Shown here piece after piece: positions 52,612-59,078 of a stretch of 59,759 bases of DNA. Position 1 is the stretch's first letter; each line of letters begins with the position of its first letter. The DNA is from Stenotrophomonas sp. Its GTDB lineage: Bacteria > Pseudomonadota > Gammaproteobacteria > Xanthomonadales > Xanthomonadaceae. The notes below the pieces were generated by a model that was not told the origin of the DNA, ran no database searches, and saw only the letters and a list, made by a program, of their open reading frames with translations. The stretch is taken from the NCBI GenBank assembly GCA_003510825.1, contig DOKO01000057.1, forward strand, positions 1 to 59,759. The letters run 5' to 3'. The position numbers and the translations under genes are program-made.

Positions 52612-53061
52612 TCAGGCCACCTCAATTGGGCCGATGCGGTCTGCATCGGGATCTTCGTTGGCTGGCTTCGCCGGCCCCTGCTGGTCGGTGTGCCCAAGCA
52701 GCTTCATCACCTGCGGCAGCGCCGGGACCATGTCTTCCTCAGCCCAGCCGCTGACCTGACTTACCGGCAGACCCAACACCTTGGCGAGGTGCGCATCACT
52801 GCTCAGGCCCATCCTGGAGCGCAGCGCGCGCTTACTCATGCGGCTGTCGACCAGCGCGCGCGCTTCGGCTACCCCGTCTTGGGCCTGCACCGCGCTACCG
52901 AATGCGTCCGGCTTGAGCAGTTCCAAGAACTGGCGGCGAGCTTGCGGGATTCCGGTAGAGCGCCATTCACTGACAGAGGGCGGCTTGATTTGGCAGATAC
53001 GAGCCACCTCGGTGGTGCCACCCAAGCGGTCGATGATCTCGGAAGCAGTAAGGTTGTCCAT
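52612..53061 (-). CDS. Cro/YdaS-like repressor with two helix-turn-helix segments
   Basis: 149 residues. The first segment SEIIDRLGGTTEVARICQIK, with PPSVSEWRSTGIPQARRQFL, is a Cro/YdaS-type HTH. A second HTH-like segment is DAHLAKVLGLPVSQVSGWAE. The C-terminus is acidic and disordered. It is divergent from cI and first under pR. The predicted transcript would begin at or next to the ATG at 53061, so it may be leaderless. It would repress cI and tune early genes. Confidence 0.85.
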   Translation of the reverse strand: MDNLTASEIIDRLGGTTEVARICQIKPPSVSEWRSTGIPQARRQFLELLKPDAFGSAVQAQDGVAEARALVDSRMSKRALRSRMGLSSDAHLAKVLGLPVSQVSGWAEEDMVPALPQVMKLLGHTDQQGPAKPANEDPDADRIGPIEVA

Positions 53062-53067
53062 GCGAGA

Positions 53068-53096
53068 AGGTTAGGACTAGCTAATGCATCAGTCAA
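53068..53096 (-). promoter_or_regulatory. Early promoter pR
   Basis: On the minus strand TTGACT (53096-53091), a 17-base spacer and TAACCT (53073-53068). Operator 53071-53084 covers the spacer and -10. The expected start is at about 53061, the A of the cro ATG. The same design appears at pL. Confidence 0.82.
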
Positions 53097-53134
53097 TAGC
53101 CAGTCCTAATTCAATAGCCGTTAGCCTTTCCTAA
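53071..53134. promoter_or_regulatory. Operator cluster oR: three 14-bp sites
   Basis: Sites TTAGGACTAGCTAA (53071-53084), ATAGCCAGTCCTAA (53096-53109) and TTAGCCTTTCCTAA (53121-53134). All fit TTAG-N6-CTAA (consensus TTAGCYNNTCCTAA), with starts exactly 25 bp apart. The third overlaps the cI start codon; the first covers the pR -10. Confidence 0.88.
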
Positions 53135-53823
53135 TGACGACTCTCGCCGAACGCCTGACGCTCGCAATCGAGCATGCGCAGATAACGAAAGCTGAGCTTG
53201 CCCGCCGAGTTGGGATCTCCGCACCCAGCGTCAATGGCTGGTTCAGCGGCAAGGCCAAGTTCCTACGCGGGGAAAATCTCCTAGCGGCCGCCAAGGCGCT
53301 CGGAGTGAGTGAGGGTTGGCTCGCCACCGGCAAGGGATCGATGCTCGCCGCGGGCGAGCAAACGGAATGGATCTCTCCAGTCCGAGAGATTGAGACGCCA
53401 CCCGGCTATGTTCGCTTCGACTTGTTTGAAGGGGGCGCGGGAATGGGCACAGGGATCGTCAACCAGGACTACCCCGAGGTAGTTAAGACCATCGAGGTCG
53501 CCGAATGGGAGGTGCGCCGGAAGCTCGGCTATCTGCCCCAGCCTGGTCGGATCCAGATCATCACTGGCCGCGGGCCGTCCATGAAGCCGAAGCTGGAAGA
53601 CGGCGACATTGTCTGGATAGACACCAGCTGCGACTACTTCGATGGCGACGACTACTACCTGATCAACATCGGCGGAGAGACGCAGATCAAGATGCTGCAG
53701 AAGCGTGGTGACGGCCTGTATGTGGTGAGCGTCAACACCGACTTCCCTGCCTACCGCCCCGATCCTGGCGACGTAAGCATCCTGGGTAAGGCGTTGATCC
53801 ACGCAGGTCTGCGGAAGTTTTGA
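53134..53823 (+). CDS. CI-type repressor with S24/LexA-like C-terminal domain
   Basis: 229 residues. The HTH is about 16-40 (ITKAELARRVGISAPSVNGW). The C-terminal domain is S24-like with nucleophile Ser149 (GRGPSMKPKLEDGDIVWID) and Lys186 (GETQIKMLQ); a possible self-cleavage site is Ala102-Gly103. DNA damage with RecA would trigger cleavage and induction. The ATG at 53134 overlaps an operator and has no ribosome site, so the mRNA may be leaderless as for lambda cI. Confidence 0.94.
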   Translation: MTTLAERLTLAIEHAQITKAELARRVGISAPSVNGWFSGKAKFLRGENLLAAAKALGVSEGWLATGKGSMLAAGEQTEWISPVREIETPPGYVRFDLFEGGAGMGTGIVNQDYPEVVKTIEVAEWEVRRKLGYLPQPGRIQIITGRGPSMKPKLEDGDIVWIDTSCDYFDGDDYYLINIGGETQIKMLQKRGDGLYVVSVNTDFPAYRPDPGDVSILGKALIHAGLRKF

Positions 53824-53845
53824 GTAGCGAGAAGCTTTTAACTAC

Positions 53846-53861
53846 TGTCCCAATTGGGACA
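53846..53861. promoter_or_regulatory. Perfect 16-bp palindrome
   Basis: TGTCCCAATTGGGACA, exactly self-complementary, 22 bases after the cI stop and just before the terminator shared with the toxin-antitoxin-chaperone operon. Possibly a binding site; it could also be part of a composite terminator stem. Confidence 0.7.
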
Positions 53862-53866
53862 AAAGA

Positions 53867-53890
53867 AAAGCCCCGCAGATGCGGGGCTTT
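53867..53890. terminator. Bidirectional terminator between cI and the TAC operon
   Basis: AAAGCCCCGC-AGAT-GCGGGGCTTT. It lies between two convergent operons and has A/T runs on both sides. Confidence 0.88.
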
Positions 53891-53912
53891 CAATGTTCTG
53901 TGATTGAGGTGG

Positions 53913-54422
53913 TCAACCAGGCTTTGAGCTCGTGCGCCTTTTCTTGGTGCTCTTCTTAGCCCCCGACTTCGAGCCCTTCCCACTAAAGATGCCTTCGTCG
54001 TCAGCGAAGAATTTCACGTCGTCAGCACCTATGGATTCCGTCGGAAGGAACCACACGCCATATGGTGCCACCGCTGTGATTGACGCAACGTGCCCACGAA
54101 CACTGCCGTACAGGATTTGAGCCGCATTAATCGCGACCTCCAAGTAGATGTCCCGCATTTCCTTGTCGCTCAGCGGCGCCGGGACACCACTCAAATCCAG
54201 CTTGAAACTGCCATGCATCTCCACGTTGATGGCATACGCCGTTTCCCGCTCGACGCCCCACGACAACCTCACGACCTGAAAGATCGAACCAGGTTCCATG
54301 AGATGAGCCTCACACTCGACCTCTGGATCCCCGCGTCCCTCTCGCTCGTCGTCGACGATGGAAGCAACTAGCGAAGATTTGACGACATAGAAGTACTCAA
54401 GCGAAAGCCGCGGTCTTGCCAT
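53913..54422 (-). CDS. SecB-like chaperone of a toxin-antitoxin-chaperone module
   Basis: 169 residues. The core resembles SecB: AYAINVEMHGSFKLDLSGVP, then SDKEMRDIYLEVAINAAQIL and RGHVASITAVAPYGVWFLPT match the SecB strands, the helix that ends in LYP..R, and the final PP-x-x-LP segment. Loss of other typical SecB residues and a basic C-terminal tail (SGAKKSTKKRRTSSKPG) suggest a specialised form. In M. tuberculosis such a chaperone (Rv1957) protects the HigA antitoxin. It overlaps the antitoxin gene by 26 bases. Confidence 0.8.
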   Translation of the reverse strand: MARPRLSLEYFYVVKSSLVASIVDDEREGRGDPEVECEAHLMEPGSIFQVVRLSWGVERETAYAINVEMHGSFKLDLSGVPAPLSDKEMRDIYLEVAINAAQILYGSVRGHVASITAVAPYGVWFLPTESIGADDVKFFADDEGIFSGKGSKSGAKKSTKKRRTSSKPG

Positions 54423-54807
54423 TGTCCGTCTCAATAGAAATTTCGTGTTCCGCCTTGCGGAATGGCTTGATGTACTTGGGGCGATTGGACTTGCCACCAT
54501 CCACGCTCGCGAAGAAATGCGGCTTGTGCGCGCGATCATGAACTCGTAGATGAAGCTCGCCGCCAACAGCGCGCGCCATGGAGACCATGGTCTCAATCTG
54601 CAGATTCTTGTCCCCACGCAAGCACTGCGTGATGCGCGCTTGGGACACATCCAGAAGCTTCGCCAAGTCAGCCTTCGTGATGCCCTTGCTAGACATCAGT
54701 GACCAAACATCCTTGGCAAACTCAAGCTTCGCGAGCTCTTGCCAATAGAGATCGCCTTCCTCATGGACGGCGTCAACCAGTGCGTCAAATGTTCTGAATT
54801 CTGTCAT
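54397..54807 (-). CDS. HigA-like antitoxin (XRE helix-turn-helix)
   Basis: 136 residues. The HTH is SSKGITKADLAKLLDVSQAR with ITQCLRGDKNLQIETMVSMA, as in HigA/XRE antitoxins. A C-terminal extension of about 45 residues (HKPHFFASVDGGKSNRPKYI onward) lies beyond the HTH, where chaperone-addiction sequences are found in TAC modules. It overlaps the toxin gene by 23 bases and the chaperone gene by 26, so the three are co-translated. It likely represses its own promoter through the palindrome at 55217-55234. Confidence 0.85.
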   Translation of the reverse strand: MTEFRTFDALVDAVHEEGDLYWQELAKLEFAKDVWSLMSSKGITKADLAKLLDVSQARITQCLRGDKNLQIETMVSMARAVGGELHLRVHDRAHKPHFFASVDGGKSNRPKYIKPFRKAEHEISIETDNGKTAAFA

Positions 54808-55213
54808 GTTCGGGGTACTCCGTGATCGCTCCGGTGGCCACTGCTTCCTTGTAGCGGTTCAACAACCTAATTGCCTCGTCAACTCGCTTTCGCTCAGTCT
54901 TCTGCGTCTTCTTCACCGCACAACTGCTGCAAATCAGGACAGCCCCATCTGCGAAGCAAAAGTAGAGCCTTAGATCGCCACGAACGAACTTATAGACCTT
55001 AGGGTCGGTAGAGGATGCCACCTCAATCCACGGCAACTTGTGAGGACCATCTTTCGCGACCATCTGAATCGCTGCGATCAACCCCGCGCGGGTCCGTGAA
55101 TAGTTGGGGCCTAGCTCAGCCAAGTCATCGATGAGACTGCACCGCCTGCCCTCCCGTTCTTCGAGCTCAGCAAGGATCTTCCATGGTCCTGGGGCAAGAA
55201 TTATGACGTGCAA
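54785..55213 (-). CDS. HigB/Gp49-like toxin (RelE superfamily)
   Basis: 142 residues. LPWIEVASSTDPKVYKFVRG, DLRLYFCFADGAVLICSSCA and VKKTQKTERKRVDEAIRLLN follow the RelE/HigB pattern (R-x-Y-F-x-x..., then the KKTQKT turn and a final helix). Such toxins cut mRNA on the ribosome. The toxin comes first, as in higBA. It appears to start with TTG 55213, with AAGG close upstream; no in-frame ATG precedes the conserved part. Confidence 0.82.
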   Translation of the reverse strand: MHVIILAPGPWKILAELEEREGRRCSLIDDLAELGPNYSRTRAGLIAAIQMVAKDGPHKLPWIEVASSTDPKVYKFVRGDLRLYFCFADGAVLICSSCAVKKTQKTERKRVDEAIRLLNRYKEAVATGAITEYPEHDRIQNI

Positions 55214-55216
55214 TAC

Positions 55217-55234
55217 CTTAACTCACAAGTTAAG
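55217..55234. promoter_or_regulatory. Palindromic operator upstream of the toxin gene
   Basis: CTTAACT-CACA-AGTTAAG, a perfect 7-bp inverted repeat with four-base spacer, four bases upstream of the toxin start. A HigA-type autorepressor site is the natural reading. Confidence 0.75.
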
Positions 55235-55431
55235 TCCAACATCGATTGGTGGGCGTTCACCAAGATGATAGGCGGGTCACAGTTCAGAGGCTAGTGGGCG
55301 CTAGTGGGCGGAGGCCCCGAGCGAGTGATGGTCGGTAACCCTGACCCAAGACGTGACGGCCACGCCGAATGCTGGAAATGAAGGTTGATGCGAGCGAGCT
55401 GAAGCCACTTCTCCCTCGTTCACAAAAAACA
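55235..55431. other. Gap without a gene, left of pL
   Basis: About 200 bases with no supported frame. It contains a tandem pair CTAGTGGGCG (about 55292-55311). The promoter of the TAC operon probably lies at its left end. Confidence 0.5.
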
Positions 55432-55470
55432 TTAGCCACTCCTATTGACTGAGAGATTAGCCACTCCTAA
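55432..55470. promoter_or_regulatory. Operator cluster oL: two 14-bp sites
   Basis: TTAGCCACTCCTAT (55432-55445) and TTAGCCACTCCTAA (55457-55470), starts 25 bp apart, same consensus and spacing as the oR sites 2.3 kb away. The second covers the pL spacer and the start of the -10. Confidence 0.88.
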
Positions 55471-55473
55471 TCT
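55445..55473 (+). promoter_or_regulatory. Early promoter pL (rightward)
   Basis: TTGACT (55445-55450), a 17-base spacer and TAATCT (55468-55473). The sequence from TATTGACTGA through the -10 is nearly the same as at pR. Confidence 0.8.
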
Positions 55474-55526
55474 ACAGCCATCGCCCAACACTGCCCCCTC
55501 CCGGGGCCGGGCGCAGGAGATCACAC

Positions 55527-55751
55527 ATGGCCAGGCTGTCCCTCGGCGCCGCCACCACCGCGCCAACCGTCCTCCCCATGGACGCCATCGGCATCGTCGC
55601 CGTAAAGCTCGGCTTTGCCTCCCTCTACTTGGAGGAGGCCGAAGCGGACGCGCTCGCGCTGGAGCTGCAGCGCGCGGCCCAGGCGCTGCGCATCGGCAAA
55701 AGCACCGCCAAGCAGTACACCGACGCCCTGAGCGGCAAGGACGCGGCATGA
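55527..55751 (+). CDS. Small early protein 1 of the pL operon
   Basis: 74 residues (MARLSLGAATTAPTVLPMDA; LYLEEAEADALALELQRAAQ), mostly helical and acidic. GGAG lies six bases before ATG 55527. It is the first gene after pL and overlaps the next by four bases. No family recognised; early pL genes in lambdoid phages often modify host functions. Confidence 0.75.
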   Translation: MARLSLGAATTAPTVLPMDAIGIVAVKLGFASLYLEEAEADALALELQRAAQALRIGKSTAKQYTDALSGKDAA

Positions 55752-55969
55752 GCGCCCGGGTCTTCGCTCGCGTCTATCCTGCCGGCCGCGCCATGCCGGT
55801 CACCGCCGACGAACACAACGTCGTCGTAGACCTGGGCGACAGCGCATGGCTGCTCACCAACGCCGACGCTCGCCAGCTCGCCATCGATCTGTTCCGCGCC
55901 GCCAGCCCGGCCGCCGGCGTGCCCATGGCCGCCGACCGCGCCGAGAAGCACCTGCAGGTGCAGGCATGA
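55748..55969 (+). CDS. Small early protein 2
   Basis: 73 residues (MSARVFARVYPAGRAMPVTA; VVVDLGDSAWLLTNADARQL), a beta-strand start and helix. Starts in ATGA overlap with gene 1 and ends in ATGA overlap with gene 3. Unknown function. Confidence 0.72.
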   Translation: MSARVFARVYPAGRAMPVTADEHNVVVDLGDSAWLLTNADARQLAIDLFRAASPAAGVPMAADRAEKHLQVQA

Positions 55970-56190
55970 GCGCCGTCGCTATCCTGGTAGGTCCGCAGCA
56001 GCGGGGCCGCGCCGTAGCCGACGCCGTCCGCCGCGCAGCCCTGCGCATGGGACACCGCCCCGACTTCGCCAACACCGTCGCGGACCTCGCGCGTCTCGAC
56101 TTCCTGCGTGGCGGCAGTGCCGCTGCTGCCATCAGCCGAATGAAGAAGTCGCTGCGCCGCAAGCCGCAGCGCGCGTGGAGGCACGCCTAA
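55966..56190 (+). CDS. Small early protein 3, basic
   Basis: 74 residues (MSAVAILVGPQQRGRAVADA; MKKSLRRKPQRAWRHA), helical with a very basic end that may bind nucleic acid. Overlaps its neighbours. Unknown function. Confidence 0.7.
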   Translation: MSAVAILVGPQQRGRAVADAVRRAALRMGHRPDFANTVADLARLDFLRGGSAAAAISRMKKSLRRKPQRAWRHA

Positions 56191-56432
56191 TGCACCACCT
56201 GGCCCTGCCCTTCTACTGCGCCGTGATCGTCGGCCTCCTGTTGGCGCTGCTCGCGCGCGCCATCTACACCGGTGCCGACTCCTTCGTGCTGTTGGCCCTG
56301 GGCGGCATCGCGTACTTCGGCTGGCACGGCTGGAAGGACGCACGCCGCTGCTGGCCAGCCTTCCGCGCCGAAATGCAGCGCCGCACCGACGAGCGCCGCC
56401 GCCGGGTCATGCCCGCCGACGACACGCACTGA
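56190..56432 (+). CDS. Small early membrane protein 4
   Basis: 80 residues with two hydrophobic helices (YCAVIVGLLLALLARAIYTG; SFVLLALGGIAYFGWHG) and a charged end. The ATG overlaps the TAA of gene 3. It would sit in the inner membrane; function unknown. Confidence 0.72.
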   Translation: MHHLALPFYCAVIVGLLLALLARAIYTGADSFVLLALGGIAYFGWHGWKDARRCWPAFRAEMQRRTDERRRRVMPADDTH

Positions 56433-56511
56433 GCAACCGCCCGGCCGGCGCAACCGGCCTCCCACGCCGGCGGGACTTCCACACAGCCGGCAACCCATCA
56501 CAGGGAACCGC

Positions 56512-56724
56512 ATGCGCAACCAGCTCGACATCTTCAAGGACGACCCGGTCCGCATGGCCAAGGCCAACCGCGACGCCGCCGACCACGCGCTGACCGACAA
56601 GCAGTTCACCGAAAGCGAGCGCCAGGAGCGCGCCGCCTACTACACCCGCGAGGCAGAGCGCTGGGAATTCAGCGCCGCCCTCGGCGGCCAGCAGATCAAG
56701 CGTGCAGAGGAGCCGCGAGCATGA
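56512..56724 (+). CDS. Small early protein 5
   Basis: 70 residues (MRNQLDIFKDDPVRMAKANR; ERAAYYTREAERWEFSAALG), a charged helical protein. AGGGA is six bases before ATG 56512. Last rightward gene before the counter-oriented cassette. Unknown function. Confidence 0.72.
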   Translation: MRNQLDIFKDDPVRMAKANRDAADHALTDKQFTESERQERAAYYTREAERWEFSAALGGQQIKRAEEPRA

Positions 56725-56753
56725 GAAAGACCGAAATCGGCGCGAAACAAGGC

Positions 56754-56981
56754 TCAGCCCGTGCGGCCCAGCGCCTCGATATGCCGCTCGATAGCGACCA
56801 GCGCCAGCTGCATGGCGTCGCCTTTGTTGAGGATGGCGCCCTGGTGCGGCACCTCCACCTGGGAGCCATCGACCGTAGCCGAGAAGTCGAACACGTCATC
56901 CTCTTCGCTGGTGACCGTGATCTGGAAATGATGGCCATCGATCGCTCCATGGAGCGTACGACGGTAGCCCTCGGTCTTCAT
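56754..56981 (-). CDS. Counter-oriented small protein A
   Basis: 75 residues (MKTEGYRRTLHGAIDGHHFQ; FDFSATVDGSQVEVPHQGAI; MQLALVAIERHIEALG), a beta sheet plus helix. GGGGAGGGG lies before ATG 56981. It may be a distant relative of the next two genes in fold. It lies antisense to the rightward operon. Unknown function. Confidence 0.65.
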   Translation of the reverse strand: MKTEGYRRTLHGAIDGHHFQITVTSEEDDVFDFSATVDGSQVEVPHQGAILNKGDAMQLALVAIERHIEALGRTG

Positions 56982-57011
56982 AACCCCTCCCCTGCCTATA
57001 TCTGCGGCCGC

Positions 57012-57227
57012 TCAGTTCCAGCCATCACCCAACAGCTTACAGAGCAAGGCCTCAATCTGGTCTGTCGCGTCTTGGCGAGATTCAACAAGCACCTGCAGAC
57101 CAATCTGGCTCGGACCGCCGGTGACCTGGTAGCTCGTCAACGTTCCATGCCCTCCCGCCAGAAGCACGACTCTGGCCGTGACCTCTCGGCCCCTGATTTT
57201 CAGGATCCAGTCTTCGTGTCCAAACAT
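57012..57227 (-). CDS. Counter-oriented small protein B (tandem paralogue)
   Basis: 71 residues: MFGHEDWILKIRGREVTARV, then GPSQIGLQVLVESRQDATDQ and ALLCKLLGDGW. It is a clear paralogue of the gene at 57336-57560, and the upstream DNA is also shared (GCTGTGTATGCT, then GGGTGATGGG before the ATG). Beta strands then a helix. Unknown function. Confidence 0.7.
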   Translation of the reverse strand: MFGHEDWILKIRGREVTARVVLLAGGHGTLTSYQVTGGPSQIGLQVLVESRQDATDQIEALLCKLLGDGWN

Positions 57228-57335
57228 CCCATCACCCTTGCGCAGCTTCCGTTGGGGTGCACTTCCGAGGCGAGCATACACAGCGAGCGGCGCGCGACCA
57301 AGGTCCGGAACGTGGGTATGGCAATGCCTCCCGGC

Positions 57336-57560
57336 TCAGTACCAGTCGGCGCCCATCATTTCGGACAAGACCGCCTCGGTCTTGGCAGCCGCGTCCTCCC
57401 GCGACTCCACAGCGATGTCCAAGCCCAATCGGCTCGGGCCGTAGACCACATGGAAACCAATCATTGTCCCGCGGCCGAACCGGCCAATCCCGTCGAGCAC
57501 CACCCGGACCGTCACGTCGCGGCCCCTGATTTTCAGATTCCAGTCTTCTTGCCTGTGCAT
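57336..57560 (-). CDS. Counter-oriented small protein C (tandem paralogue)
   Basis: 74 residues: MHRQEDWNLKIRGRDVTVRV, then GPSRLGLDIAVESREDAAAK and AVLSEMMGADWY. About half of the positions match protein B. It has AGGTGATGGG before the ATG and the same GCTGTGTATGCT element about 60 bases upstream, probably its promoter. Unknown function. Confidence 0.7.
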   Translation of the reverse strand: MHRQEDWNLKIRGRDVTVRVVLDGIGRFGRGTMIGFHVVYGPSRLGLDIAVESREDAAAKTEAVLSEMMGADWY

Positions 57561-57642
57561 CCCATCACCTTCGCACCTGCTCCATTCCGGTGCGCTTCTC
57601 TGCAAAGCATACACAGCGCGCGTTTCGCGATGGATTCGACCA

Positions 57643-57831
57643 ATGGTTGACCACCACGCCGCGGCCGGCCAAGCCAAGCACACCGCGCGCGTCCTGCTGT
57701 CGGAATGCCGCGCACGCCGGCGCGGCCACGGCTTCTGGTTCGCCTTCAACGCGGCACAGCGCGCGCGCATGCGCGCCTCTGCACCAGCACCTCTGCCGGC
57801 GCCGCCGGCTCAACCGGACCTGTTCGCATGA
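57643..57831 (+). CDS. Small phage protein before the methyltransferase
   Basis: 62 residues (MVDHHAAAGQAKHTARVLLS; FWFAFNAAQRARMRASAP; QPDLFA). The ending QPDLF-A is frequent in small phage proteins. The ATG at 57643 has no clear ribosome site. It overlaps the methyltransferase start (ATGA). Confidence 0.62.
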   Translation: MVDHHAAAGQAKHTARVLLSECRARRRGHGFWFAFNAAQRARMRASAPAPLPAPPAQPDLFA

Positions 57832-59078
57832 TCCACGTCGGAGATTGCCTGGAAGTGATGCGCGGCATGGCTGAGAACTCGGTCGACGCCATCGTGACAG
57901 ACCCGCCCTATGGGTTGGAGTTCATGGGCAAGGCCTGGGATGCGCCGTGGAAAGGCGACATTCGCCAGCCGGATGACGCCAATTTCCGTGCGGGTGATCG
58001 AAAGCACGGCCTGGTCAGGCACGGAATGGGCTCCTCTTACGGTGGAAACACCTTGCGGAACATGCAGGCATTCCAGGACTGGTGCGAAGCATGGGCTAGG
58101 GAATGCCTGCGTGTACTGAAGCCCGGCGGCTACATGCTGGCCTTCAGTGGCAGCCGCACCTACCACCGCACAGCGGCAGGCATAGAAAATGCCGGCTTTG
58201 AAATTCGCGACCAGATCATGTGGCTGTATGGCTCGGGCTTTCCCAAGTCGCACAACGGCCCTTGGGGCGGCACTGCATTGAAGCCCGCGCACGAGCCTGT
58301 CGTTATGGCACGCAAGCCCCTGGCAGGAACCGTCGAGGCCAACTGGACCGCGCACGGGACCGGCGCCTTGAACATCGATGCGTGCCGTGTACCGGTGGAC
58401 GATGAACAGCGGGCCCCGCAGACAGGCAAAGGCGGAATTCCGGCCAGGCGCGACAGTCAAGAGGCAAGGGCAGCTGGTGCCGTAGTGCAGCCCCATGAGT
58501 TGGGTCGCTGGCCGGCCAATCTGATCCACGACGGGAGCGATGAAGTACTCGCGGCCTTCCCCGACGCCAAGGGGCAGCAAGCGCGAGTGACTGGTGCAGA
58601 ACCGACCGCGAACGGCTTCAGCGGAGCGGTCAGCTTCAGCGGGCTGATCGGCCGCATTGCATCGTCGGAACCACGTCGCGACGCGGGAAGCGCTGCTCGC
58701 TTCTTCTACTGCGCCAAGCCGAGCAAGGCAGAGCGCGAGGAAGGACTCGAGGCTTTCGCGAGCGCCCCAGCAGGGATGGTATCCAACACCAGCGGGCAGC
58801 ACATGACACGACGCGACGAGGAGTATCAGGTCGCACCTCGCGCGAACCACCACCCCACTGTGAAGCCAACGGACCTGATGCGCTACCTGTGCCGCCTGGT
58901 CACTCCGGCCGGCGGTCTGGTCCTCGATCCATTCGCCGGCAGCGGCAGTACCGGCCGCGCTGCCATCGCAGAGGGGTTCCGGTTCGTCGGAATCGAGCTG
59001 GATTCCGAATACGCAGCAATTGCCGAGGCACGGTGTCGCGCCGTGCAGCCTGGCCTGTCCTTTGGAGACGTAGCTTGA
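57828..59078 (+). CDS. Site-specific DNA methyltransferase, beta class (N4-C or N6-A)
   Basis: 416 residues. Motif IV DPPY lies at 25-28 (DAIVTDPPYGLEFMGKAW), a long variable target region follows, and motif I DPFAGSGSTGRAA comes at the C-terminal end with VGIELDSEYAAIAEA. This circular order (IV ... I) defines the beta class. NHHPTVKPTDLMRYLCRL is the usual block before motif I. No restriction enzyme gene is next to it, so it is probably an orphan that protects phage DNA or alters host methylation. It overlaps both neighbours. Confidence 0.93.
   Translation: MIHVGDCLEVMRGMAENSVDAIVTDPPYGLEFMGKAWDAPWKGDIRQPDDANFRAGDRKHGLVRHGMGSSYGGNTLRNMQAFQDWCEAWARECLRVLKPGGYMLAFSGSRTYHRTAAGIENAGFEIRDQIMWLYGSGFPKSHNGPWGGTALKPAHEPVVMARKPLAGTVEANWTAHGTGALNIDACRVPVDDEQRAPQTGKGGIPARRDSQEARAAGAVVQPHELGRWPANLIHDGSDEVLAAFPDAKGQQARVTGAEPTANGFSGAVSFSGLIGRIASSEPRRDAGSAARFFYCAKPSKAEREEGLEAFASAPAGMVSNTSGQHMTRRDEEYQVAPRANHHPTVKPTDLMRYLCRLVTPAGGLVLDPFAGSGSTGRAAIAEGFRFVGIELDSEYAAIAEARCRAVQPGLSFGDVA

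Noticed and set aside
56721..57650. 309-codon plus-strand frame opposite small genes A, B and C
   Set aside because: No recognisable domain; the repeated blocks it contains are explained by the duplicated minus-strand genes, which have ribosome sites.
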